Program-made: the position numbers and the translations under genes
Notes under the pieces: model-generated
What the model saw: the letters and a program-made list of their open reading frames with translations, nothing else
The model's database searches: none
Told to the model about the DNA's origin: nothing
From: SIO4C1 sp039820425
GTDB lineage: Bacteria > Cyanobacteriota > Cyanobacteriia > Phormidesmidales > Phormidesmidaceae
Direction: 5' to 3'
Length of the DNA: 47,208 nt
NCBI GenBank assembly: GCA_039820425.1
Contig: JBCBQD010000009.1
Coordinates: forward strand, 1 to 47,208
Part shown: positions 36,261-43,895 of the stretch, in pieces
Position numbering within the stretch: position 1 is the stretch's first letter
Layout of the letters: the number at the start of each line of letters is the position of its first letter

Positions 36261-37109
36261 GTGAAGATTGAAGAGCATGAGATCGAAGCCGGAGGTCTGC
36301 GCTGGTTTTATCGCGAGGCGGTGCCGAACAATGACAACGGTAAACCCCCCGTCATCTTGCTCCACGGCATCGTTGCCCAAAGCTACAGCTGGCGCGATGT
36401 GCTCAAGGCGTTGGCCGAGAAAGGGTTCCGAGGGCTGGCCCCCGACTGGATTGGCCATGGCTTTTCGGCAAAACCCGACAAAAGTAAGTTTGCCTACACC
36501 CCCGATGCGTTTTTAGAAGCGCTCACGGCCTGGATAGACAACCTCAATATCGACAAATTTTCCCTGGTGGTGCAAGGCTTTTTGGGGACGGTGGGTTTGC
36601 TCTATGCCGCCCAAAATCCTGATCGTATCGAACGGCTGGTCATTCTCAATACGCCCCTCACCTCCGAGGCAAAAATGCCCCTGCGGATGAAAATGATGGG
36701 CTGGCCCTTTGTGGGCGACATGATGACCCAAGACCCGCTGCTGGTCGATCGCACCCTTGAGGGCGGTGGCCCTTACCAGGTGGCGGATGAAGATCTCGAC
36801 GTATACCGTCGCCCGTTTCTAAAAAGCTCTGACGTGGGGCGGGCTCTCCTGTGGACCATTCAGCGGCTACAGCTGACTAAGGTGATGCCCCGACTAGATC
36901 AGGCCTTTGCTGGGTGGGAGCGACCCACGCTAATTGCCTGGGGTGTTTCGGATAAGTGGCTGCCCATGAGCTCAGCAGAGACGTTTGCTAAGGGGCTAAG
37001 CGATGTTGAGATCGAGTGCCTAGAAGAGGTTGGGCACTACGCCCAGGAAGATTGGTCAGAAAAGGTCAGCGAAGCGATTTTGCCATTTTTACGCAAGCAA
37101 ATGACTTAA
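36261..37109 (+). CDS. Alpha/beta fold hydrolase, nucleophile position altered
   Basis: 282 aa from GTG 36261. The fold is clear: LLHGIVAQSYSWRDVL gives the oxyanion HG region, LAPDWIGHGFS follows, and the C-terminal acid and His would be in WGVSDKW and EEVGHYAQED. The nucleophile elbow, normally GxSxG or GxDxG, reads VVQGFLGTVG, with Gly at the expected nucleophile place. My recollection is that related cyanobacterial proteins share this VVQGFLG form, so it may be a conserved non-hydrolytic or unusual subgroup. Function is unknown. It is not obviously part of an operon. Confidence 0.82.
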   Translation: MKIEEHEIEAGGLRWFYREAVPNNDNGKPPVILLHGIVAQSYSWRDVLKALAEKGFRGLAPDWIGHGFSAKPDKSKFAYTPDAFLEALTAWIDNLNIDKFSLVVQGFLGTVGLLYAAQNPDRIERLVILNTPLTSEAKMPLRMKMMGWPFVGDMMTQDPLLVDRTLEGGGPYQVADEDLDVYRRPFLKSSDVGRALLWTIQRLQLTKVMPRLDQAFAGWERPTLIAWGVSDKWLPMSSAETFAKGLSDVEIECLEEVGHYAQEDWSEKVSEAILPFLRKQMT

Positions 37110-37227
37110 AGCAAATTAGCTTACGAAGCCAGCCAACGCACCGACTCATCCATTAGACCGAGATTTTCAATGTAGGGGGTCGATTTCCACGGCGGCGATC
37201 ACTATCGCGGTCAAGACACTGCGCTCC

Positions 37228-37246
37228 ATGTTGACACTATCAACAT
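37228..37246. promoter_or_regulatory. Operator-like palindrome 1 (ATGTTGA-N5-TCAACAT)
   Basis: Perfect 7-bp inverted repeat around five bases. It overlaps TTGACA at 37231-37236, a consensus -35 box, so a bound dimer should block or tune transcription of the 2TM gene. Confidence 0.7.
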
Positions 37247-37262
37247 AAGTGTGATTCACTAG

Positions 37263-37281
37263 ATGTTGATGGCGTCAACAT
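37263..37281. promoter_or_regulatory. Operator-like palindrome 2 (ATGTTGA-N5-TCAACAT)
   Basis: Same arms and same 5-bp spacer as palindrome 1, starting 35 bp downstream and ending 25 bp before the ATG of the 2TM gene. The identity of arms with different centres is what repeated operators look like. Confidence 0.7.
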
Positions 37282-37306
37282 AGGTTTCGATTGCGGAGGT
37301 CGAATA

Positions 37307-37705
37307 ATGATTACCCAGACGCATAGCCCTACGTACAGCCATGAAGAGGTGGAGCAAATTCTCCGGCAAGCCTCCCAGATTGACCAAACATCGGGGATTT
37401 CGCGTGACCAGCTGTTTGATATGGCAGCCGAGCTTGGGCTTTCGGTCGAAGTTATACAAACAGCCGAAGGCCAATGGTTGAACCAGCAGGCTGAACTCAA
37501 ACTAAAAGCTGAGCAACGCTCACGCCGTCGAACTGCTTTTCAGGCACATCTGATTCCCTATTTGTTTGTGAATGTACTCCTGGTCATGATTAACCTGTCG
37601 ACAACCCCCCATGATTTCTGGAGTATTTATCCCATCTTGGGTTGGGGCCTGGGGTTAGCTCTGCATGGAGTTCATATCTTCCGAGTGGCTCAAAAAGATC
37701 ACTGA
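37307..37705 (+). CDS. 2TM domain protein
   Basis: 132 aa. The N-terminal 60 residues (SHEEVEQILRQASQIDQTSGISRDQLFDMAAELGLSVEVIQTAE) form a helical module often found in front of 2TM domains; two membrane helices follow (about 83-98 and 110-122) with the family HxxxYxxVNxLL-like pattern HLIPYLFVNVLLVMINL. The role of 2TM proteins is not known; some are fused to kinases or regulators. Twin palindromic operators lie directly upstream, so expression is probably tightly controlled. GGAGG at 37295-37299 serves as ribosome site. Confidence 0.8.
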   Translation: MITQTHSPTYSHEEVEQILRQASQIDQTSGISRDQLFDMAAELGLSVEVIQTAEGQWLNQQAELKLKAEQRSRRRTAFQAHLIPYLFVNVLLVMINLSTTPHDFWSIYPILGWGLGLALHGVHIFRVAQKDH

Positions 37706-37717
37706 GCCTAGATAACA

Positions 37718-38587
37718 CTAGGCCCGTACCAGCAGCGCCAGACTCGTGACGTTACTGTTTTCTTTGGTCGGCCAGGGTAGCTCGCCTAGGGGAACTACTT
37801 TGAGGTTGGCTCCTTCGGCCTGGAGACGCTGAATCGCGAGACAAGGGCCGGGGATAAAATTTTTGTTTTCCCAAAGCCATTCGAGGTTGGTGTAGTAGTC
37901 GTGCAGCAAAATGACGCCGCCAGGATTGAGGGCGTTGATAGCCTTGGGCACCTCTTGATAGACGACCGGCGCGGCATGGCTGCCGTCTAAAAAGATGAAG
38001 TCAAACCGATCTTCACATTGCTCTAAAAACTCGAGGGAGCCGCTGGTCACGAACTGAGTATGGTCGGCATAGCCTGCTGTGTTGAGTAAGCCTTTTGGAG
38101 AATACTCCAAGCCATAAGCTCGCCAGGGCTGTTTGACGGAGTCATTGACATCTAAGATATCGACCGTCGTAAGTCGAGCATGAGTCTCATTGGCCTTTGC
38201 ATCATTTGCATTCAGCGCCGCAGCAATGTGCAAGGTTGAAAAGCCCACATGGGTGCCCACTTCAAGCACATGGGCAGGCTTTAAAGCACGAAGTAGATAA
38301 AAGAGGGCTTTGCGATCGCCTGGGTTGACCCCGCCTCGGGCCGATGGCGGGACTAGCTGATTGAGCTGCGGGGCGATGCGCTCCCAGTCAGCGGCAATGT
38401 CATCGTTGTGCCAAATGGTAGGTAAATCAAGCTGACTAGCGGGTAAGAGTGGGGCTGAGCCACAAGGCTGATGAGGGACGCGGCTAAGCACCATGCGGGC
38501 CGAGAGAATTCTTAGGCTCTTTTCCCAACTGGGTGGGATAACCTGACGCAGGACACCTTTTGTCGCACTCTTTAAGCTAGTAGCCAT
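37718..38587 (-). CDS. Class I SAM-dependent methyltransferase (Methyltransf_24 type)
   Basis: 289 aa. SAM-binding motif I VLEVGTHVGFST near residue 108, followed by LTTVDILD, then FDFIFLDGSHAAPVVYQEV and NPGGVILLHDYY, as in methyltransferases acting on sugars or secondary metabolites. The first 60 residues are unlike other members. The substrate is unknown and no biosynthetic neighbours are seen. It converges with the 2TM gene, the stops being 12 bp apart. Confidence 0.82.
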   Translation of the reverse strand: MATSLKSATKGVLRQVIPPSWEKSLRILSARMVLSRVPHQPCGSAPLLPASQLDLPTIWHNDDIAADWERIAPQLNQLVPPSARGGVNPGDRKALFYLLRALKPAHVLEVGTHVGFSTLHIAAALNANDAKANETHARLTTVDILDVNDSVKQPWRAYGLEYSPKGLLNTAGYADHTQFVTSGSLEFLEQCEDRFDFIFLDGSHAAPVVYQEVPKAINALNPGGVILLHDYYTNLEWLWENKNFIPGPCLAIQRLQAEGANLKVVPLGELPWPTKENSNVTSLALLVRA

Positions 38588-39004
38588 ATTTTGAATAAGT
38601 AAATTTCTTTAACAAATAGTTTTTTGGAACTGTGCTTAAACCGCATCCAGTTTGAAAACTTGAGGTTTTCCCGTAGGGCAAACGACAGGTCTGGCTGGGG
38701 TCAAGGGCTGGGGTTAAGGTTTAATGGGGTTTGGGCTAACCACCTAGAGCCAGATTAACTATGGCCAATGTGCCCAGTATGACTTACTCCTGGGCGAATT
38801 TTAGTCTATCAGATTTAATTTAGTCAGATTAGCGGGCTTCTATGGCGATTTGATGAAGAAATGGGTGGGGTGGGGACGCTAACGCTTAGTGGGGGCGCTG
38901 CGCTTAGTGGGGAGAAGGCTATTTGTATCGAGGTCGTTTAATCACCTCCCCACCTTCCCCACCTCCCCACTTGCCCTAACCGAATTTTTAAGCTTGACGC
39001 CGGA
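38588..39004. other. Intergenic region holding a dispersed repeat
   Basis: No gene is seen. It contains copy 1 of the 70-bp dispersed repeat (38637-38706), two copies of a 19-bp CGCT(A/G)-CGCTTAGTGGGG unit at 38877-38913, and an 11-bp-period CTCCCCACC stretch near 38945-38970. Confidence 0.6.
38637..38706 (+). repeat. Dispersed 70-bp repeat, copy 1
   Basis: Runs from TAAACCGCATCCAGTTTGAA through GGTTTTCCCGTAGGGCAAAC to CTGGGGTCAAG. Copy 2 (43308-43377) is the inverse with roughly 85% identity, and copy 3 (45755-45804) shares the first 50 bases. A central GTTTGCCC-type hairpin is shared. Confidence 0.8.
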
Positions 39005-41302
39005 CTAAGAGGACTTACTCGTTTTAACCGCAATTTGATAGAGCTGCTGGGGGGTTTGGGCGTCGCCCGGATATTCGGCCAGGCCAACCCGATAGTTAGC
39101 TTGCAGACGCTGACCATCGAGGGCTGTAAAGATTTGCTGGCGCAGCATTTGCAACACGGGTTCTAGGTTTTCTTTGGCGTCGGCTTTGCGTAAATTATTC
39201 AACACCACGATAAAGTCGCCATCTTCCCAATAGCCGAGCAGTTCTGCTGTGCCCAGGTGACTTTGCAACAAGCTCCCCCATCGCTGCAAGATTTGATGGC
39301 CAGTGATGTGAGCATAGGTGAGGTTGATCTCGGCCAAGGCCTCTAGATGGAGGACTGCGATCGCAAACGGCGTTTCCTGGGCGATCAGCTGCCCCAGCCG
39401 CTGACTAGACTGAGGGTAGTTAAGCAATCCCGTTTTCGATTCCACGCTAGAAAGCGTCGTCAATAGACGATTGCGCTCCAGACGATTGGTGATGCGCGTC
39501 ATCAGCTCAGGTCCCAGCAAGGGTTTAGTGACATAATCATCGGCCCCTGCCGCAAAAATTTGCTGGACCGTTTCTGCGTCGGTGTGGGCGGTCAAAAACA
39601 CAATCGGCAAGTCTTGCCAGCGTGGATCGCTACGCACTGCCTGACATAGCTCAATGCCATTAAAATCAGGCATTTCAACATCTAAAATCAGCAGATCAGG
39701 TCGGGCATCTGTCAATACTTGCCAAAAGTGCACCGGCTGGTCTGACGTGGTTAACCGCATTCCCCAGGGCTCGACCAGCGGGCGCAACGCCTTGAGTAAA
39801 ATTGGATCGTCATCAATCGCCAATACATGCAGGGTCTGCCGTGCTTGCTGCCTCAGCGCATTGGCCGCCGCCCATGCCTGCGCTGCACTCACCGGGCGAG
39901 TCAACACCTGCGCCCCCACTGCCGCCATCTGTACTCGCCCCGACAACCCATCTTCTGCCATCAGCACCAGGGTTGGAATCGCTGGCGTTCGGGCCGCCAG
40001 ATCGGCCAATAGCGACAACGCTATTGGCAGCTCAGCTTCCGCTAGATCAAGAATGACAACCTCAGGCGTGTGGGATCGCAACCAGGTTTTGGCCGCTGCC
40101 AGGGTCGGAGCCAGACACCAGCCCAGTTCGCTGGTCTGGGTGAGCTGCTGTAGTGCCGCCCCGAGGGAGCCATCGGCGCTGATCAACAGGAGTCGCTCCT
40201 CCAGAGGCGTCTCTGCTGGAGGTTGAGGGGGACCCGCTAAATCTAGATTCTCCGCCAGGGCGCGGACCAAATCAGGCACCTTAGCCAGCTGAATAATCGT
40301 GGGCTGCTCTAGCAAAATGGTTTCGAGCTGCCGAGCTAGGTCGGTCCCAGCGTCGCGATTAAACATGCCCAATACACCGGCTAACTTATGGGCAGCCTGT
40401 CCCGCCTGTTGCCGTAGCTCATCCCCCAGAGTAGTATTCTCAATCGCGCTGACAGCTTCGCAGAGCAGCTCTAGTCGGGTTTGCATTAAGCCCTGGTACT
40501 GCCCCCAGAGCGCCTCCATCGCTTGGCTAAAGGACTGTTCGGTAGTTTGCGAAGCAGGGCTAGCCTTGGCCCCAGCCTCTGGGGCCAAGGCCGCCCCAGA
40601 TTCAGTGTCAGATTTAGTCTCAGAGTCAGAGATGGGGGCCCTTAGCTTATATCCCAACCCATAGACATTTTCAATCCAATCTTGTGCACCGGCTTTTTTG
40701 AGCTTTCGGCGCAACCCCTTGATGTGGGCTTTAACACTGTCTTCAAGCGGTGGGTCTTCAAAGCTCCACAGGTGCTCGATGATTTGCCCCCGGCTAAAGA
40801 CTCGGGCCGGGTTGCGCAGGAAGATTTCTAGCAGACTATATTCCTTCGGCGTCAACTTTAAAGCCTCACCGTCGTAGGTCACCACGCAGCTCACCGGGTC
40901 CAAACGCAACGGCCCAATTTCCAAAATTGACGTCGGGCTGACTTCGCCCCGGCGCAGCAAGGCTCGAATCCTGGCCTGCAGTTCAGCCAGATCCAGCGGT
41001 TTGGTGAGATAGTCATCCGCGCCCGCATCTAGTCCGCGAATTCTTTCTTCGGGGACGTCACGAGCAGTCATCAATAAAATCGGTGTTGCGTATCCCTCTG
41101 AGCGCAGCCGTTGGCATAGCGAAATACCATCTAGCTGAGGCAGCCCGACATCCAGCAAAATCAAATCGTAGGCACCCGCTTGGGCGTACTCTAAGCCCAT
41201 CTGACCGTCATCTGCAACATCTAGGATGTAGCGCTGCTCGGTCAAGGTTTTTACTAAAACGTCGCTGAGAATCTCATCATCTTCAATGAGCAAAATGCGC
41301 AT
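39005..41302 (-). CDS. Multidomain response regulator, paralogue of the 817-aa regulator
   Basis: 765 aa with the same order as the 31.2-33.7 kb gene: OmpR-like receiver (LILLDVGLPQLDG) and winged helix, an Hpt-like segment with AHKLAGVLGMF near 303, a degraded receiver (VVILDLAEAELP), a complete receiver (VLAIDDDPIL, LLILDVEMPDFNG, KPL), and a GGDEF-like end in which the signature is YWEDGDF, so cyclase activity is unlikely. Identity between the two is high in the receiver and winged-helix parts. It has no kinase neighbour, and probably shares kinases with the block at 23-31 kb. Confidence 0.9.
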   Translation of the reverse strand: MRILLIEDDEILSDVLVKTLTEQRYILDVADDGQMGLEYAQAGAYDLILLDVGLPQLDGISLCQRLRSEGYATPILLMTARDVPEERIRGLDAGADDYLTKPLDLAELQARIRALLRRGEVSPTSILEIGPLRLDPVSCVVTYDGEALKLTPKEYSLLEIFLRNPARVFSRGQIIEHLWSFEDPPLEDSVKAHIKGLRRKLKKAGAQDWIENVYGLGYKLRAPISDSETKSDTESGAALAPEAGAKASPASQTTEQSFSQAMEALWGQYQGLMQTRLELLCEAVSAIENTTLGDELRQQAGQAAHKLAGVLGMFNRDAGTDLARQLETILLEQPTIIQLAKVPDLVRALAENLDLAGPPQPPAETPLEERLLLISADGSLGAALQQLTQTSELGWCLAPTLAAAKTWLRSHTPEVVILDLAEAELPIALSLLADLAARTPAIPTLVLMAEDGLSGRVQMAAVGAQVLTRPVSAAQAWAAANALRQQARQTLHVLAIDDDPILLKALRPLVEPWGMRLTTSDQPVHFWQVLTDARPDLLILDVEMPDFNGIELCQAVRSDPRWQDLPIVFLTAHTDAETVQQIFAAGADDYVTKPLLGPELMTRITNRLERNRLLTTLSSVESKTGLLNYPQSSQRLGQLIAQETPFAIAVLHLEALAEINLTYAHITGHQILQRWGSLLQSHLGTAELLGYWEDGDFIVVLNNLRKADAKENLEPVLQMLRQQIFTALDGQRLQANYRVGLAEYPGDAQTPQQLYQIAVKTSKSS

Positions 41303-41702
41303 TGTAACGGGTCCTAAGGATACTGGGAAAAAGCTAGCGTTGCCTAAATTGGCATCAAAATTGGCATCAGTGTAACAAGGAATACTCGAATACCTAAAGA
41401 CTGTTTACACTGTTTATCGGTTTTTTTTGAAATGCGTTGGGGTAGTGGGTGAATATCCTGGAGTCCCTATGTCAGTTTCAGAGCTTTTTCATCTTTGAGG
41501 TCTATTCTCTGAAGTGTGGCGTCCAAAGCGTAGGTATCCACTTGGCGCGAGACGTGATTGGCGCGAGACGTGAGTAAGGCTTCAAATCCCTTCCCCAAGT
41601 CCCTCTACACTCTACACTCTACCCAAGTCCCCTCCCGAGTTTTTCTCGATTGATCCCTATTCTTAAGCCATTAAAGAAAACGGTCAGAAACCAGGAAATG
41701 TC
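41303..41702. other. 400-bp gap with short repeats
   Basis: No gene is recognised. A 16-bp unit TTGGCGCGAGACGTGA is repeated twice in tandem at 41542-41573, followed by CTCTACACTCTACACTCTACC at about 41601-41621. The left end must hold the promoter of the 765-aa regulator. Confidence 0.6.
41542..41573 (+). repeat. Two tandem copies of a 16-bp unit
   Basis: TTGGCGCGAGACGTGA occurs at 41542-41557 and 41558-41573 without change. Confidence 0.85.
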
Positions 41703-41861
41703 ATGAAATGCTTCCCTCAACAACTCGTGCTAGATAGCCTCGTTATCTTCACCGGCATTGCGTTCGGGCTCGCCTCGTTTAATGCCTTTAGCCAATGGAG
41801 CTCAACCCCAACAGATTTTGCAACCAGTGCCCAAAGCTCAACCGTAGCCGCTTATCGGTAG
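41703..41861 (+). CDS. Small membrane protein, unknown (52 aa)
   Basis: An ATG at 41703 preceded by CCAGGAAATGTC, a fair ribosome site, opens a 52-codon frame ending with TAG at 41859. The product has one hydrophobic stretch, LVIFTGIAFGLASFNAF (about 11-27), and a Ser/Thr-rich tail. No family is recognised. The good start context and the shape of a single-pass small protein are the only support. Confidence 0.4.
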   Translation: MKCFPQQLVLDSLVIFTGIAFGLASFNAFSQWSSTPTDFATSAQSSTVAAYR

Positions 41862-42029
41862 GCTCAGATAAAAAGTGTGACGGTAGCTACGAAAGATCGC
41901 TGTTTTTCTAAAGAGAACATTTTATTTTGGCGATGGTTAACCCATACTTTTTAAATAAAAGATTTTTTTAACTTTTGCTCCAAAAGCCTTACAATTAAAC
42001 TTGTTCGTAATTGCGTATGTCAGGCGAGC

Positions 42030-42536
42030 ATGGGACAAGTTTACTTATCACTAGCTGACTATCCCAATCTCAAGCAAGGAGCCCAAGGGCATTCGGTTGA
42101 GGTACTGCAGCGTCGCATTAATCAGCGCTTTGCAGAGTACAGTCACGAGGTGGGCCTCGTGAAGGTAACCGGTTACTTTGATAGCACGCTGACTCAGGCT
42201 GTGAAATATCTGCAGCGTGTAGCCTTCTTATCGGTTGACGGTGTGGTGGGCTTGCAAACCTGGGAGTTTTTATTAAACGGTGCTGAAATGCTGCCTATCT
42301 TAGGTCTCGGCAGCTGTGGTGCAACGGTGTGGAACCTTCAGCAAATGCTCGATCAGCTGGGGGTAGCTACGCCAGTTAACGGTATCTTTGACTCCCATTT
42401 GGTCACTCAGGTCAAACGATATCAGTCAATTCACCGGTTACCAGAGCTAGGCGTGGTTGAAAGCGCCACCTGGAAAGCCCTGATTGCTGAGCGGATGAGA
42501 CTACCCCATGGGCAAACGCTTCCCTGGGTTGCTTGA
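42030..42536 (+). CDS. Peptidoglycan-binding domain protein (two PG_binding_1 repeats)
   Basis: 168 aa consisting of two repeats of about 70 residues. Repeat 1: LKQGAQGHSVEVLQRRINQRF to YLQRVAFLSVDGVVGLQTWEFLL. Repeat 2: LGLGSCGATVWNLQQMLDQLG to YQSIHRLPELGVVESATWKALI. Each has the three-helix pattern with G-x-x-G-x-x-V near the start and a VDGVVGxxTW-like turn at the end. Such proteins bind the cell wall. There is no signal peptide and no catalytic domain, which is odd for a wall protein; it may be secreted by another path or act inside. Confidence 0.82.
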   Translation: MGQVYLSLADYPNLKQGAQGHSVEVLQRRINQRFAEYSHEVGLVKVTGYFDSTLTQAVKYLQRVAFLSVDGVVGLQTWEFLLNGAEMLPILGLGSCGATVWNLQQMLDQLGVATPVNGIFDSHLVTQVKRYQSIHRLPELGVVESATWKALIAERMRLPHGQTLPWVA

Positions 42537-42869
42537 GTTTGCTTGGGGACTACCCTTGAATTTCTTCAATGCTAATTATAGATAAAGCTGCGGGGGATCT
42601 TCACTGGTTCTTCACGATTGGCGATTACTTTGAGTACACGGGCTTCCGCATAGGTCTGGCTAGCTTTAAGTCTGGAGTATGTGTTCTCTGTAGATTGACC
42701 GATAGATTGAATGTTCGGTCAACCCAGCAAGCTCAGCCGACTGATCGAGCGGGCAGCGCGTTCTCAAACTCTATCCTAAATAACCAGTTACAGGGTGTCT
42801 AAGGGCATCCTTTTTTTTGGTCTATTTTGATTGGGGGGTACCGTATTCAGATTTAGCACAATATACAAA
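42537..42869. other. Gap between the PG-binding gene and rpsU terminator
   Basis: A 77-codon open frame (42569-42802) lies here, but it has low-complexity composition, no ribosome site and no recognised match, so I do not call it. The rest shows nothing clear apart from the rpsU terminator at its right edge. Confidence 0.5.
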
Positions 42870-42905
42870 GAGGCCAGCTGCGACATATGTTTTGCAGCTG
42901 GCCTC
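42870..42905 (-). terminator. Rho-independent terminator of rpsU
   Basis: GAGGCCAGCTGC at 42870-42881 and GCAGCTGGCCTC at 42894-42905 make a perfect 12-bp stem with a 12-base loop. On the minus strand it is followed by CTTTGTATATT. It lies 50 bp after the rpsU stop. Confidence 0.75.
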
Positions 42906-42955
42906 CTACAAACCAGGTCGTATTTTTGTGCTTAAAAATGCATCTGCAAGACAGC

Positions 42956-43144
42956 CTAAGACTGGGAGCGAAAGCGACGCTTCTTGCGGCGAGCAATAGC
43001 TTTGCGCTTTTCCTTTTCAATAGGTGTTTCAAAATGACGGTTTTTCTTGAGATCTGAAAAGATATCAGCCTTAGAAACCTGGCGTTTGAATCGACGAAGG
43101 GCAGATTCGATGCCTTCGTTTTCGCCAATGATAACTTGGGCCAT
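42956..43144 (-). CDS. rpsU: 30S ribosomal protein S21
   Basis: 62 aa: MAQVIIGENEGIESALRRFKR at the start and the basic end KRKAIARRKKRRFRSQS are diagnostic for S21, a small subunit protein involved in initiation. The ATG at 43144 is preceded by AGGAGA at 43155-43160, a strong ribosome site at the right distance, which decides against the longer open frame. It lies 230 bp downstream of an RRM protein gene, the usual order in cyanobacteria, where this pair is known to respond to cold. Confidence 0.95.
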   Translation of the reverse strand: MAQVIIGENEGIESALRRFKRQVSKADIFSDLKKNRHFETPIEKEKRKAIARRKKRRFRSQS

Positions 43145-43307
43145 ACGGACGTTTTCTCCTAGATAAATGAACAGCAAAAAAATAAACGACTCCAATCAAA
43201 ATGTCTAGCGGGTCAAATAAAATTTAACACCGCTAGACATGTATTTCAGACGATTGCTATCAACCAACTACCTTAGTCAATTGAGAGAGGTGATGGCGAT
43301 ACTTAAA

Positions 43308-43377
43308 CTTGGGCCCCATCTAGACTGGTCGTTTGCCCTACGGGCAAAACCTATGTCATCAAACTGGATGTGGTTTA
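43308..43377 (-). repeat. Dispersed 70-bp repeat, copy 2
   Basis: On the minus strand it reads TAAACCACATCCAGTTTGAT onward, with the hairpin GTTTTGCCCGTAGGGCAAAC. Its first three bases, TAA, are the stop codon of the RRM protein gene. It could act as terminator or mRNA 3' end for that gene. Confidence 0.8.
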
Positions 43378-43653
43378 GTAGCGGCGATTGCCCCCCCCAC
43401 CTGACCTTTGCTCCCGAGGGCGAGCTTTATTAACGCGCATTTCGCGGCCCATCCACTCGGCACCATTAAGGGCTTCGATTGCAGCTTCCTCTTCTGTCTC
43501 AGCAGACAATTCAACAAAAGCAAAACCGCGCTTGCGCCCCGTTTCTCGATCGGTTGGCACTTGGACTCGCTTGACCGTGCCATATTCTGCGAAGACAGAT
43601 TGCAGGTCTTCTTCGGTGACCTCATAGGAGAGGTTGCCTACGTAGATTGACAT
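43375..43653 (-). CDS. RRM RNA-binding protein (cyanobacterial Rbp type)
   Basis: 92 aa. One RRM domain with RNP2 IYVGNL at residues 3-8 and RNP1 RKRGFAFVEL near 39-48, then a short Gly-rich tail RSGGGGNRRY. These small cyanobacterial proteins bind RNA, rise in the cold, and are commonly encoded upstream of rpsU, as here. The stop codon is supplied by the first bases of a dispersed repeat, so the tail could have been shortened by that insertion. Confidence 0.93.
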   Translation of the reverse strand: MSIYVGNLSYEVTEEDLQSVFAEYGTVKRVQVPTDRETGRKRGFAFVELSAETEEEAAIEALNGAEWMGREMRVNKARPREQRSGGGGNRRY

Positions 43654-43828
43654 GAATACTCCATGTAAGGTTAGACGTTACAGAGAATCATTGAGTCGGA
43701 GCATCGCCTGCCAATCGAAATTGAACATATTGAACCGCCGAACATAATGTCTCACCGTCCATAATAAACCAAACAAAAGCACTTGCGGTAAGATTTCAAC
43801 CCTTGCTATGTCAAGATTTCAAGGGTAT

Positions 43829-43895
43829 TGAAGGGAGGTAGAGGGTGGTGGGTAAGTCCCTCTGCTCTCTACCCACCACCCTCTACCTCCCTTCA
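43829..43895. terminator. 26-bp perfect inverted repeat at the end of the TPR gene
   Basis: The arm 43829-43854 is exactly complementary to 43870-43895, with a 15-base loop. The arm is purine-rich, built from GAGGTAGAGGGTGGTGG-like sequence. The right arm contains the TGA of the TPR gene. There is no T-run after it on either strand, so it may protect mRNA ends or separate convergent reading rather than be a standard terminator. Confidence 0.6.

Noticed and set aside
42569..42802. 77-codon open frame after the peptidoglycan-binding gene
   Set aside because: Composition looks random, there is no good start context and no recognisable domain.
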